DNA of 64,000 nucleotides, from contig NC_082698.1 of NCBI RefSeq assembly GCF_949987515.2, forward strand, positions 26,750,070 to 26,814,069, written 5' to 3'. Positions 1 to 13,924 of this stretch are shown in pieces. Positions within the stretch are counted from its first letter, which is position 1; each line of letters begins with the position of its first letter. Source of the DNA: Delphinus delphis (lineage: Eukaryota > Chordata > Mammalia > Artiodactyla > Delphinidae). Made by a program: the position numbers and the translations under genes. The notes under the pieces were generated by a model that saw only the letters and a program-made list of their open reading frames with translations, was not told the origin of the DNA and searched no databases.

Positions 1-430
1 AGACACGTGGAAGAAGCCTCCTGGAATACACAATTGGCTCAGGCGAGCCCTACCTCCTCAGCACCCGAAGAAAATGGGATATGTGTGCTAACAAGAAACA
101 GAATAAGGAAATCTAGGGCTGTCCTTGAAAGCTGGGGACGGACAGTTGGCACTTACATGGCCCTTTACTGAGGACCTCAGTTACCTTTTCCTCCTTTGGG
201 GTCTTTGAAGGCCTTGTTAGCCTGACTCTACTTGTAGGCCAGAGAGGGGAGTACATCCACAAGGAGAAATATCCCTAAGAGAACAAGCCATGTGACTCAT
301 CAAGGAAGCTGGATCTCTGGGGCTCTGGACCCCACTCCTCCATTTTCACATACCACACTCGGTCTCCCTCAATGGCAGGTGACAGTCCAGAGGTTAATGA
401 TCCCTTTTAGTAAAAAAACAAAACAACCCT

Positions 431-574
431 GGGACTTCCCTGGCAGTCCAGTGGTTATACTGCTCGCTTCTGATACAGGGGGCAAGGGTTCAATCCCTGG
501 TCAGGAGACTAAGATCCCACATGCCGCACGGCACAGCCAAAAAACTAAAAAAAAAACAAAACAAAACAAACCCA
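431..574 (+). mobile_element. CHR-type tRNA-derived SINE, short form
   Basis: Starts 'gggacttccctggcagtcca', carries the RNA polymerase III B-box core 'ggttcaatccctgg' and ends in an A-rich tail (aaac)n. It lacks the long-form 3' module seen at 43.5, 57.9 and 59.5 kb. The flanks are A-rich, so a target-site duplication cannot be fixed. Confidence 0.85.
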
Positions 575-2317
575 GATAGCAACATCCAACCCATAATGTC
601 TGTAATTTGACCTCCTTTACCGAAGAGGAAACTCAGGCTCACAGAGGTGAAATATCTCGCCTGGCTTCACAGCCAGTTGTCAGCAGAGTCAGGATTAAAG
701 TTCCCTGATCCTGGTCTGCTGCTTATTACACTGGAGCACAAGCAATGGCCGCCTCACCTCTAGCAATAGGACTGTTTGGCATTTTCCTTGGTGGAAGTAT
801 GACCTAGGCTCTGGCCAGTGGCTACCAGACCTATCACCTGGGCATGGCATCACTGCTGCTGCAAGGGTATGTGGCTGAGCAGGGAAACGCTGCAGACAGG
901 TACAGACAAACTCAAGTGAGGGGCCTGGAGAGGATAGGGCTTTCAATATGTCAGGGGGGCCTGGTCGTTGTGACAGGTACCCCCAGTCCACTTCAAAAGC
1001 CCTGATGCCCTGGGGACTCAGGAGAGTTGACATCAATGCAAGCACTTCTGCCCTGCTCTCCCTGCCCAAATCCCTCAGTTTAGTGAAGGCTCTCAGGGCC
1101 CCTATCCTCCAGGTTCCTCACTCCCCGCCAAGGTGCTGGGACCCGTGGCAGGAAAAGAATGTTTACTTAAAGGCTGACAGTTCAAAAGGAGTGGGGGCTG
1201 GGGGATCCTAATGGCACCACAAGTTTGCTTTATTTTCCAAACTCTGCCCCAGGGAAAGGTGATCCATCTGCCTACAAACCGGGGTGGAATGTCGGCTTCA
1301 TCCTCTTCCTAGCCAGCCCAGGCTGAGGGCTCTTTCTGGGGCCTCTGGTCTGGCCAGCAAAGGTGGCAGACACTGATAATAGGGAGGGAGTCAAAGGTTA
1401 AACAGCAGAGATTAGATGAACACAAAGGCTTGTTAGGAAGTGTTAACATCTTCCCTGCAAACATACACAAGAAGCAGAACCGGGAGAGAAGCAGCCGGGC
1501 ACACACAGCTCAGCCGAACCCAGGGGGCCTGTGTAAGCCCTTGCTGCGCAGAACGTGGGGACATCCTTTCTGCCTACCTGGCTGTGTGCTGGGGAGGGGG
1601 GACAGGGACACACCTGTGTACTCTCAGAGGGGCACCATCAAGGCACATTCCCCAGGCAGGGGCAGTAGGACTGGAGAAAGAGTCCCAGGGCTTGGTCTCA
1701 ACAGCAATGACAAGATCAAAGGGAACTTGAGTTGCATGACTTACCCCAGCTTCCCTGTTCTACTCCCATCACCTCTCACGAGGTGGGGGGATGGAGGCAG
1801 AGTAGGTCTGGAGGCTCAGCTCTGTTATGAGTATTCTAATGGATTTAGTTTATTGGCTGAGGTTAAACCATTTTCCTCAGGGGCTTCTGATGGGCAGTCT
1901 TCAAGGGAGTACGGGGCATCTGCTTTCTCTCCTCAGGGAGCAGCCCATACTCCCTTATCTCCATCCCTGGCCTTGGGGTTTGCCCTGAGAAGAACCATGC
2001 TTCACTTCCTCACCAGCACCTGGACTGGAGAGGGACCCACTGTGCTTCTGGAAAAGTCCAAATGCTCAGCCTCAGGCAAGCCCTAGGTAGGCAGCAACCA
2101 TTTCTTAGGCGTCAACTGTGTCCCAGACCTTGAACTATGAGCTGGGGATTTAAGGATGAAGAAGAAACAGGCCATATCACTGCCCGAGGAGACCCTGTGT
2201 TTCTGCTGAAACTAAGCCTTTATAGTGTGGTGGTTCCTGGACTTTTCGCTGATGCACAACAACCCCCATTCTCACCTGCCTTCACTGTCCTTGGTCTCGG
2301 CCACACAGTGAAAGGTG

Positions 2318-2500
2318 ACATTTATGAATGCTAACTCTGTGCCAGGCCCTGTTCAACACACACTGAATCCTGAAAACAGCCCTCTCAGGTTGGTTGCTTC
2401 TGTTATCCTCTTTTACAGAAGAGTAAACTGAGGCACAGGAAAGTTAGGTATCTTGCCCAAGTCATAAAACTGGTAAAGGGAGATACCCTTATTACAGTGA
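2318..2500 (+). repeat. MIR-like SINE relic
   Basis: Contains the MIR signature order: 'gtgccaggccctgttc', then 'acagaagagtaaactgaggc', then 'cttgcccaagtcataaaactg'. Diverged; ends approximate. Confidence 0.7.
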
Positions 2501-2739
2501 TAATCCCCCCAATCTCCTCACCGCCCCCCGCCATCGCTCTACATTCTCACCTCAAAGTAACAGACCACCTGGTCTAGGTTCCCTGCGTCTGTCCAAGGGT
2601 GGGGCAGATATGGGGGGTGGTCACCCCCAGAACCCAGCCACCCTGCAGGTCTCCTGGACACTCCCTCTAACATAGAGTGGGCTTCCTTTCTGAATGTAAA
2701 AGTGTCCAAAAGATGTATGTGGAAGCAAAGGCTCTCAGG

Positions 2740-2880
2740 AGGACTCCCTGGCCCTGTCCTGTGACTCTGGACAGGCCACTTAACTTCTGGGCCTCAGTTT
2801 CTTCCTCCAAATTCCTTTCTAAAAATAAAGGAGCTGCCCTAGATGAACTTTAAGTCGCTGTCAAAGGGACTGGAACAGGC
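2740..2880 (+). repeat. MIR-like SINE relic
   Basis: Contains 'gactctggacaggccactta' and 'ggcctcagtttcttc', the central MIR segment describing the usual splice-like core. Ends approximate. Confidence 0.6.
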
Positions 2881-5800
2881 CAACTCTGTACCTCTCTCAA
2901 ACTGTGCCAAAAGGACAGCTCCTTCACTTCGGCTATTTCAGAAATGATCCGCTGCACCCTATCACTCTCTCTCTGCTGTCTCCCCTTCCCAATTCCCAGT
3001 CCTTTCCCAACCCATTCTCCCTTTTAGTGAACTGAGAAAGGGCACAAGAAGCCAGGCCGTTAGAGAGAGACCCTGGAGGAGGCTGAAAGTAGAAGCAGGA
3101 TGGCTGTGGAGTCACATGGGCCACGCCCCACACACCTCCAGTGGGTGCTCTGCACACCTGCACACAGGCTTGGCCAGAGTGGTCGAGAGAAGCCTCTAGC
3201 CAGTCCGTCCCTTAGAGAATCAGTCGGCAAATCTCCCCTTCTTTCTTAAACATCAACACTCCAGGCAAACTGGTCACCCCTGCCTACAGTAGCCCCTCGT
3301 AGAGAGTCACAGCACACATTCACATACTAAAGGCACTCAGAAGTCCTACCAAAGTGAGTTTCCTAAAGTTATTTGACCACAGAATCCTCTTTTCTAGAGA
3401 TGCCTATTAACACTCCCACAGTGTTAGTATTACCGATGTCAAATCAGCCAAGCTCTCCTCAGGTTCTAATTTTCAAAGAATTGTTGAGGGCCTGCTTCAG
3501 GCCGGGCATAGGGCTGAGTGTTTGTACATATACGATTTCATAATTCCCCAAGCAATCTGTGACGTACGTATGAGTATTCTCCTATGATATATGAGGAACC
3601 CTTGCCCCAAATGCTACGGGTAATACGTGGCAGAGGCCAGATTCAAGCGGACATCTTCCTACTCCACATCCTAGCTCATTCCACTTATAGCTGCCAGCTT
3701 CTAGGCTGAGGCTAGGAACCTTCTTTCTGCACAAACACTCTTACTGGGAATAGATGGTGCCACAATGGGATCCTGGGAAAGCACTTTCTTCCTTCCCTGA
3801 TTCATCCCTTGCTATTACCTGGGGCCAAGGACATAATACACTGGAATCAATTCCTTCAAGAGAAATGGCCAACCCAGTTATTCAGAGACAAGGCAGGTAT
3901 AGACAAAGGAACTCTGGCTTTTACTGGTAACCATAATCCAGAATATCAGAATCGGGGCAGGCATGGAACCTCCAGGTGAAGGAAGTCAAATCAGAAAAGC
4001 CACAGTGTGATGGAAACTGAAGAGGCCTGGGCACTGAAACCATCACTAACTATCCCTTCAGTAAGTCTGTTCATCATGCTGACTTTATAGATAATCATTC
4101 ATATATAGCACAACAATAAATACATACCCTGTCCACCACTGGATGGTGTGATGATCAGAAAACAGATTTTTAAAGTATCTTGAAAAAGCTAAACACTGCT
4201 CAAAGGAATAGCTATTGAGTTCTGTATATTTCGGGGTAGTAAAGGTATAGGACATCTTCTACTCCAGGTAGAAGATGAAAATGCCACTAGGCTCAGAAGA
4301 GCCTGTTAGGGGTTTAGCAGCCTCTCTCACCTTCCTCCCAGCAGAGGATCCTGAGGAAGGCTGTGCTGAGCCAGGCTGGGCCGCTGAACCTGAGATCTCA
4401 TTGTAGGCTCTGAAGTGGGCACTCACATACTCCTCTCCCCTCTTTGGGAATCCAATCCCGGCCCTGCTCACTCTGGGGCACTACTCGCATCCCACCTGGC
4501 CTTACCCATCAATTCAAAAATGTCTCCCCCTGCCTTGGGCGCCGAGTGGGCCTCTGGCCACGGAGCGCCTGGTCAAGAGCGCCACCTATGGCTGAATACG
4601 CACAGGAGATGGGACCCAGAGGATCTGCCTGCAGATGAATTTTTTGGTGAGCTAGCTAGCCTCTCTTTTCTCACTCCCTGGTAATCACATTTCTGCTGGA
4701 TATCTGTATTCGACAGTGACCTCTGGGGGACAAAAGGGAGGCAGCAGCCAGCTCCACAAACTGCTGGGCTGCAGATTCAAGTGCTATCAGAAGCACTTTT
4801 GTTCCTAATTTGGGCCCAGGGCCTCTTACGCCAGGGAATGTTTGCTGAAGCACGGAGTTTGTTTTCCTAAAGGCAATTTCTCTGTTGCCTGAAATTGCTA
4901 AATTCCACTTTAGGCACTGACTCCTGTTAATGATGAGAACAATAACAGGAATAAACTGCCTTTTATCTGAGAGCTTCAAAGTGCTTTATAAACGCAAATC
5001 CTTATTATTATGACTTTGTATTTATAGACAAGGCCCACTTCAGGGGCTGCTGGCTGCGTGTACAGCAATAATCCTGAAATTAATTCATTCATCTCTACCC
5101 CTTTCCCACCACTTAACCCTGCCAAAGTGAGAGGGTGTGGGGGTCATAGAGGAGGGCAGAACCCAGGGCTGCACCAGGGGAGCCTGGGAGGCACGGACCT
5201 TGAGGGAGATGGGACGGGAGGCTGGCACCACACCACCTGAGAAGATGGACAAATAGCTGGGTCCTCCTTACTGCTTGTAAATCAGTGGATGATGGGGACA
5301 CCTCTGGCCTAAGCTTAGCACCCCATGAGACATGTTGGGTGGCTTCACAGTCTGTGGACCAGTAACTCATAAAACCTCCCATCTCAATGCACCAAATCTA
5401 TTTCATGGGAGTTGGTCCTATTCTGCAATCCCTGACTCAGGTCACAACCGAGTCATCACAGGGCTCTTCTCTTCTCCTGTGATCAGTCAGAGCTCCAGAA
5501 ACCCAAACGAGATCAATGCATTTCCAAGATGATCAGCCCAGAAGCAGCCCTGCCAGGATTAGATCTCCACTTTGGTCACTTTCTGTCCCCTCAACCCCAC
5601 ATTTTGCCTTCCCCTAGCAGACCATGAGAAGAGGAGCAAAAGGAAGTCTAGTAATCCCTTTGAAAAATAATGCAAGTGACTTCATGCAAGAGACTTCCAA
5701 GAGGCCAAAGCACCAGCTCACTGTCCCTCAGTTCAGGGAGGGATAGGTTTGCTGCTCCCAGACCAGTACTTTAAAGTTCGATAACTGCCACCTCAGACAG

Positions 5801-6264
5801 GTGCACCTTCCAGGCCATGGCTCCCTGCCAGCTCCAACAGTGATGTTACCAGGCCAAGTTCATCATGGACTGGATCCAGCCAGAGGTCAAGGCACAATAA
5901 CCTTACAGCAGAACCACTTAAGATCACAAGGCAATGGCCGGGTGATTCCCTCAACCTCTCATTCATCCAGCAAATATTTATTGAGCCCCAGTCTGTGCCA
6001 AGTACTGGGCCAGATACTCATTGTTCAAATTTCCCTGCCCCGGTGGAACTGATTACAATATTCAAGCTGGTCCTGCAGAGAGAAAGCCCTTCAGCTTTTA
6101 GCACCTACTACAGGGCTTTAGTGAAGCCCTCCTACCTCCCTCAGAGCTGGACAGCAGGCTTCTCTGCCCTCTGAGGTGGGGAGCCATCTGAGCCCTAACC
6201 TCAGGTCAAACCCCACCCCCACCTTGCTCATACACAAGAAGGCAGGTGCCCACCATGCCACTTA

Positions 6265-6426
<162 letters not shown>

Positions 6427-6623
6427 CTATTCTTGGAGGGGGGTGGGAAAGGATGGCTCCCCCCTCCACAAAGCTCTATCAAGGGGCACAATGGGAGACC
6501 CTCAGCTCTTCCCTACAGCTCCCCTCTGATACTGCCATTGCTGTGACATTCTAGGCCTGGAGCCCTCGCCCTGGGATGACTAAGCCAAAACCCTTTGGGT
6601 ACTCATTCAAGCAAACATTTCTA

Positions 6624-6893
<270 letters not shown>

Positions 6894-9773
6894 TTATGGG
6901 GAAGAAAGGTACTCTGCTTCTTTCTGCTGAATCATCAATATCACATTAGGTAACTGGAACAGGATAAAAGTGGGAGCTACAGGCTTTTACACTGGCTTTA
7001 TCCATCTGAGCAGGGACCTCACAACCTCTGAAATCTCAGGAGAGTATTTCAATATTAGACAACGTGTAAAGCCCATATCATGGGTGCCCAGACAAAAGGA
7101 ATTAGAACAAAGCTCTGAAAGGCGCCAAGTGGAGTTTAGAAAACCCCAGGTGTGACTTCATGCAAAGGGAAGACGTGAATGTTAGGAAAAGGGTAGCTAC
7201 CAGTAACAGGGAAAATGTGGATCCCCAAAAATGTGACATGCATTTTTCCCTCTAAAAATGGGCAGAGGAAAAATGAAGTAAGAGGGTGAAAGCTGATAGG
7301 CAGATTTGTCTCATGATTCAGAAAGTCCAAATATAGAAATTCACTCATCTCAGGTGCACATGGCTTAAAACAAAAGTCCCAGAGTTGTATTTACAGGAAA
7401 TTTTAGGCACACACCATATTTTAAATGCATTATTTATAAAAGATCTAATGTACATTTTTTGTAGAGTGGAATCATCCTTTTATAATGCAAATAATCATCT
7501 CTATTTTACAACCCAGATGTTTGCATAAGATTTTTTTTTTTCAATTAAGCCACATACTTTATGGGAATTCTAAGTGAAAAGACTAATTCAGTAAACACTA
7601 ACTGAAAGCCCCTGCTGGGATGCTCAGGAACCCTGCTCAGCCCTGTCACAGTGACTGCTGTCAGCACGCCCATGGCCACAGGGGGCTTTCGCGAGTGCGA
7701 CCCCTCTGTTCCTTCCCTGCCCGCAGCAATGGGGGTCTTCCAGGTGGCAGTCCCAGCGTTGCTCCAGGCCAGCAGCCTTCCTGAAGCTGCTGTGAGGAGC
7801 TAAACAACTCAGAAAGTGCCTGGCGTCCTGTCGCAGTTGCTCCTTTTTCTGGGCCGGGGTGGTGAGAGCTGCAATGCGATTCTCAGGATGGGTTTCTTTG
7901 AGACCTTCTGGGCAGCTGTGCCAAACCCAAACACCCTCACTGCTCTAAGTAAGGCACACAAGCTGAACACAAAAGTATGCTGCACAATTCGAATTTTCCC
8001 TTTAATATGTGCTTTTATAAGGTCTGGTGCCTTCTGCAGTGTGATTTTATTACGTCTCAGGGCCAAAAACTCTCCCTAGAAACACATTTCCAAGTTTACA
8101 ATGCAAATAAATAAGGAAGAGTAAAACTTGGAAATATACTTTAAAGGCAACTTTTTTCTTTTTCTCACAAATACTTCTTCTCTCTTAAGTGAATGGACTG
8201 TGACCAGAAGTATATCCAAATCTATTCATGTAATACTTTGCTTATTTAACTGGAAGCCAGCCTTCTGGGTTGCAGTGTTCACAGTTGCAAATTCAGAAGC
8301 GACAAATGCCTCTAAGTGGAGGTTTCCTGTGACAAGACCCATGTATCTCACTCTTTATTGTAGGAAAGATCACTCCCAGATTCTCAGACATGTATAAAAT
8401 GCTATGTGTAGAATAAGGCAGGAAATTAATTTTTTCCCAGGCATACTGACAACAGCATGACGGGATAGCTCACATCAAGGGCAGCGACAGAACTAAAAAG
8501 GATGTGGGACCATTTGGTGTGAGGACAAACAAACATCCTTAGACCCTGACAGGATCACGATATAATAGAACACAGTCATCACAGAGTTTAAAGGTGGAGG
8601 TTCCTTTAGAAAGCATCTAGTCCAATACCTGTATTTTTCAAATGGGAAACAGCATTTCTTCCCTGCCTGCTCTCCTTCAACCCTTGCCACCACTCTTCAG
8701 GGGAGAGTATGAAGAATTACCAAGGCTCAGAAAGATACACTAACTTGCAAAAAACACAGCTAAAATTCAGGTCTCCTAACTTCAAGACCAGAATTTGAAT
8801 CATTAGTAAAAGGCTAACTTGTATTCTATAAACATTCAATAAGCATACATGATATTTTAAAAGGTTCACTTAAAAAAAATGAAGCTCTATTTCTTTTTTA
8901 TATTTTAGCATTTAAAGGAAAAGCTTCAATTATTTGAAAATGTATTGATAAGTTATGAAAACCTAACTATCTGGGGCTTGATAAGTGAGGCATCCTGTAA
9001 TCATGGACCCTGTTAAATCATTTGTCCTGAGGCACGATGCCAGTGTGGCCAGGAGAGGCAATTCCGATACCAGGATTTCCTGTCTACTCTTTTATCCATG
9101 GAATACTGGGTTTGGAACAGAAACCTTCCCAAGGAGTACCCTAAGGAGGAGGAAAGTCAGCTACTGGTTTCCTTACTGCTGACCTTGAAAGCCACTCAGG
9201 TCACAGAAATTTGGACCCTTGGCTGTTTTGTCTTTTTTTTTTTTTAACACCTTGGAATTAAATTCTTTGTTAGAATATGAAGAAAGCCTCCGTATTCATT
9301 CCCTTGTGAGATAAGATCCAACAAATGAATGGGTGAAGTCCTTGTTATTTCTCCCATGGACGTGGGCATGAATGCACACATGCAAATACATTTTGTCTTG
9401 TCTTTCTTGTCCTGTCTTTGTTCCTGAACTCAAGGACAGCTCCTGCGGCAACAGAAGACTGTTTGCACCTGCTGTCACTCTGATTTGATTATATGTTAAA
9501 CCTAAACTGGTGTGTGCAAGGCAGCTCCCTGGGACGCTGTCATATCTTCCTGGCTGAGCCAGGGCCAGTCCTTGGAAAGGAGACTTTCAATGACCCTGTA
9601 AAGGGTCTGATGGGGAATATATGAGGGAGGCAGCGCCTGGGGCCTTTTTCCTAAGTCAGCAGGAAGCAGGCTGATGTCCCAGACTGCTGAAAGGAGGCCC
9701 CATCTTTCAGGTGGGCTAGAAAGTGGAGGTCCTAAAAGGCCTCTTTCCCCAGAGCTCCAAGCCCTGGCCCACT

Positions 9774-9990
9774 TCCAATGTGGATAATTACATTCCCCTT
9801 TCCTAAGTACTCCCTGCAGCTTAAACTGGATGCAGGATTCTTCTTTTCTGCCCTAAAACACTGCAACATTGCTATGTGGCTATTAAACAGCTGCCACGTC
9901 CCATCCCTGAGGAGGCTGAAGGGAATCGAGTGGGTCATTTATAAAGCCGGTGAAGTGCTTGGGGATGAAAGTGCTCAATATCCTCCAAAT
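9774..9990 (-). repeat. Ancient dispersed repeat, copy A (homologous to 61990-62200)
   Basis: Shares with the segment near 62 kb, in the same order: 'cctaagtac-ccct', a 'gattctt' stretch, 'gct-tt-aacagctgccac', and a tail of the form 'gcttggggatgaaagtgct'. The family name is unknown to me; the tail resembles ancient amniote repeats ending in a 'aaagcgctttggatgaaaggcgctat'-like motif. Orientation was taken arbitrarily. Confidence 0.55.
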
Positions 9991-10450
9991 GCAGCCTGGG
10001 GTGGTTAGGCTGGCGGTCAAATACCAAAGCAGATTAAGCCGGTAATCCGAATGTAATCGCTGGGGGACGGCCTGCCCTTCAGCCTCTGCCCCCCTGGACA
10101 TGCTGTGTTCTTCTAGGGCTGGTTTGATGTTCCGATCATTGTTATGGGGCCCTTCAGTTTTTTCCTCTATGAATACACATACAGCATTCACTGTGGGGGG
10201 TGGGAATGAATAGCATTGAGAGGGCAGAAAAAAAATATGACACTACTATGCTTATTAACACCGACCGGAAGAGCTCCAACCCAGACAGATGTCCTATCGG
10301 TAATTCTCTCTGTAAATTACTTTCTGGGTTTTTTTGGACAGAAAACCAGTTTGGCCAATTATCCAATTTGTATAATTAGCTGAAAAAACGGAAACTATTC
10401 CCATTTACACCCACAAAAACCCCATCCATATTTTGCTTCAAAGAATGCAC
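9990..10450. promoter_or_regulatory. Candidate conserved enhancer in DPCD intron 2
   Basis: Non-repetitive sequence with a cluster of bicoid-class (OTX/PITX) sites: 'agattaagcc', 'ggtaatccga' and 'tgtaatcgct' lie within about 30 bases (10030-10062), followed by 'ccaattatcc' and 'tataattagc' near 10358-10378. Density of homeodomain cores and lack of repeats suggest constraint. No alignment was available, so this is inference. Confidence 0.4.
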
Positions 10451-10727
10451 AAATGAAAGTTCAGGTCCTGGGATTATTTATACTTAAAAATGAAAAACAA
10501 ACAGTATTTTGCAAGCTGGCGGAGGTAGGGTGGGGTGGTTGGAGACGGGTAAGAAAAGGATCAGCTGTTCAAAGGGCCCAGTGGTTTGAGTGGGGTGTTC
10601 CTTGCCGCCCATCTCTGTCCTGCTCCCTCCAGCCCCTACCCGGGTCATTCTGGGGAGAACAAGATTTAGTAAGAAAAGAAAACAGGATTAAATAACCTCA
10701 ACTCCCAACAGAATGTTCTTGTGGATT

Positions 10728-10935
10728 AAAGCATGGGTTCTTCATCAGATAGACCTAGGCTTAAATCCTAGCTCTGTAACTAACCAGCTGTGTGATTCTG
10801 AGCAAGGTGCTTATCCTCTTGAAGCTTCCATTTTTCCCAACTGTTAAATGAAGACAGCAGTAACCTACCACACTGGGCTGTAATGTGGTTGGTTCGTGTA
10901 AACCACTTAGCATGGCGCCCAATAAAAGTTACGGT
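10728..10935 (+). repeat. MIR SINE, nearly full length
   Basis: Reads through the MIR core: 'taaatcctagctctgtaact', 'accagctgtgtgattctgag', 'aaggtgcttatcctcttgaag', and 'gggctgtaatgtggttggttc', ending 'cacttagcatggcgcccaat'. One of the best preserved MIRs here. Confidence 0.85.
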
Positions 10936-11279
10936 ATTGCTATCATTAGGTAAACTTTAGTCAGACAACGTTCTCCTATGAACCTCCATTTCTACTTTTA
11001 AGAAAAAGGAGTTTGGAGGCCACTGTCTATTCTCCACCTGCCAAGAGGGAAAATGACAGTTCATGTGGGATGCTACAAATGAAGGGACCTGGACTTTTTT
11101 TCATTTTAATTTCATGTCCAAGCACAACTAAGATGCCTTGGGTTTTATTTGTTTGTTTGTTTTTACAGCCACAACCCCGACAGCTGTATTATTTGCTCTG
11201 TGTGGAGAAGAGAGGTGACGCTGGGGGCTGGGGGAGAAGAGCTGCCGCTAGTCCCCGGCCTGGTGATGGTGGTGGTCAG

Positions 11280-11640
11280 CCCACGTGACCTCTGCTTTCA
11301 TAAGCTCACCCCTGTTAGGCATTCCAAGGCTGTCACCCCCTGGGAGCGCTATAAATTACAATGGTTTGTGAGAATATTACTACTGTACTGGTTTCCACCA
11401 AATCAGTGTCATATGCTAAACACATCAAGATTTTTAATAGTACCAGACTAAACCAATTGGGACTGGAACCCAAGCAGCTCATAATAAGAAGGGATCAACA
11501 CTTCACTCTGCGGCTGAACATGCACAGGACACATATTTTAAGACTGGAGACTAAGAGAATGCAAACCAGTGTAATCCATGTTGTCGGTTCTAGACATTTA
11601 TGAGCTGTCAGAAAAAGGGAAAAAGAAATTCCCCCGCCAA
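11280..11640. promoter_or_regulatory. Candidate conserved non-coding block in DPCD intron 2
   Basis: Begins with 'cccacgtgacc', an E-box/CACGTG core, and continues through 'gcgctataaattacaatgg', 'aaccaattgggact' and 'gtgtaatccatgttgtc'. Not repetitive. Predicted frames here are short and unlike any family I know. Constraint is inferred from composition and motif content only. Confidence 0.3.
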
Positions 11641-12485
11641 TACTACCTGTCGATCAGGCCCAGGAAGAAATTAAAGTCAAGAATAATGACAAGAAAATAA
11701 CCCAGCCCATGATTCCATCATTGGTCTTAGCATTTCAGGTGAAATTTAATAAAGAGACCAACTCCCACTGCTGACAGCCTCAGGCCCTGGGTCAAAGAAC
11801 CAGCCACCTAGCTCTGGGAAGTCGGTTAATGCTGATGTGCATACCTGAGAACAGAGAATGAACAAATCGAATAATTCCCAGAAATCTGAGCTACGGCCCC
11901 TATTCATGAGCGTATTCTTAGAGGAAAAGGGCTGCAGGAATGAAAATGACAATGCTGCAAAATCACCGTTTCTACCTCCTACTCCCTTTGATTCAGACCT
12001 TCTCCAAAATGAGGGACATATTTAATAGAGTCACTTCTGAGGCAAGGTCAAAAGCTGCGCCTCTGATACTTGTTTGTTCCCGATATGACTTCAGAAAACA
12101 AAACAAAAAACAGACAAAAAAAACTGCAGTGAAATCCTGCCCTTACCACTACTCAGCCTTCAAGGCTTACTTCCAATTCCACCTTCTCTGTAAAGCTTTT
12201 TCCCAACGGTTTCTTTACATGCCCATTCCCACCTTAGAAGAATTACTCACTCTCTCATTTGTCTGGGGGTGGAGTGAGGTTTACTGGTCAAGCGGATGCC
12301 CACTCCACCTCTGGTGTCCAGCCCTGACCTCAGATTATTTTCAGGAACAATCCTGCCTCAAGGGCTTCAGTCTCCCTGAGCTTCCACATGTGGTGCTGGG
12401 ATCCTCCCTGAAGCCTCAGCTATGCGTGTTTACCTGTGCTTAGGTCACCCCAAGTGTTCCTAAGGGCCCGCTGGGGGTCCCATCA

Positions 12486-12785
<300 letters not shown>

Positions 12786-12799
12786 TTACTCTGCTGATT

Positions 12800-13010
12800 C
12801 TTCTACCAGCAACAGCTCCAAACTTCTTCCCAAATGCTGAACTCCTCCTTGCCCTTCAAAATCCAGCTCAAATGTCACTTCCACTGTGAAATCTTCCTAA
12901 ACTATCACTCCTAACCACCTTGGCAAAATTCATCACTTGTTTGTTTATGCCTCTCTGGTGCTTTATTCATATCCACAGTGGAGCATTTATCACATACTAT
13001 ACTTTTAAAA
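12800..13010 (+). repeat. L2-like LINE relic
   Basis: Contains 'cccttcaaaatccagctcaa', then 'atgtcacttccactgtgaaatc', the well-known L2 3' segment, followed by the 'catcacttgtttgtttatgc' type extension. Ends approximate. Confidence 0.7.
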
Positions 13011-13924
13011 GCATCTGTTTCAAGAATGATATCATATTTATCTTTCTCTCCCCAGTTCCTAAAACCAAGCCCATGTGCTCAGGATATTGAACTGGGTTTC
13101 CCGACCAAGGCCTCCCTCCAGCCGCGCCCTCGCTCTGCCTTCTTCTGTACATCTCTAGGCCATCTCTATCACACATCCATATGATGTTAGTCCCCGTGTG
13201 TTCTCCTTACAGCATTTACCTTGGTATGATTTTTATATGTATTTGTGTGATTTTTGGATTATTGCCTGTCTCTTCTACTAAGGTAAGAGGGGTTTTATCC
13301 CCCCACCTATGGTTTCCCTATCACTTAGTATAGTATTTGGCATATTTTAGGAGCTAAATACTGATTGAGAGAGTTAATGAACATTGCTTCATCTTTCATT
13401 GAAAGCACAGAAGAACCCAATGGCGTCTCTTAGACCAGCTCTTCCACCTATGTAATATAATACTAAGCATTTTCTTAAAAGTGGCTATATAATTTCCCCT
13501 ATTTTTACAGATAGGTAAGTAGATATAGGTAGGCTCCTCAGTGAGACTAATAACAGTACCAATGCCCGGTATACAAGTACCTAACGAATGCTTGATGAAT
13601 AGAGCCCCAAGGCCCTTAACCAGCTAAAGCAGTCACTAGCCAAAACTTGCAACTGTTATCTGATCTACCAAGCCTTTTCACTGTCCATTCACTCCTCTGA
13701 GACACAGTTCCCTTGAGTCATTCCGAATTTGTATTCTGGGGAAACTCACCCCCAAATTTGCAGGGCCTCTCAGCAGGCGCCTAGATTACACCACCCTTAC
13801 TCATTTGTTTGGCTCATAGAGCTATAAGAGGTTGTCCTGTCAGGAGTGGGGTATAAGGTGCTCCCTGTGAGTAGCTGAGGGTATCTGGCCTGACTCTCTT
13901 CTCCCCTGGAGTCCAGTCTTAAGT

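Noticed and set aside
431..500. tRNA gene
   Set aside because: The tRNA-like head belongs to the CHR SINE; it lacks a complete cloverleaf and is flanked by SINE body and tail.
292..579. 95-codon frame at the left edge
   Set aside because: Its second half is the CHR SINE read as protein.
1430..2086. 218-codon plus-strand frame in DPCD intron 4
   Set aside because: No recognisable domain, composition follows the local GC content, and a MIR relic follows. Overlapping frames of similar length exist. Likely chance.
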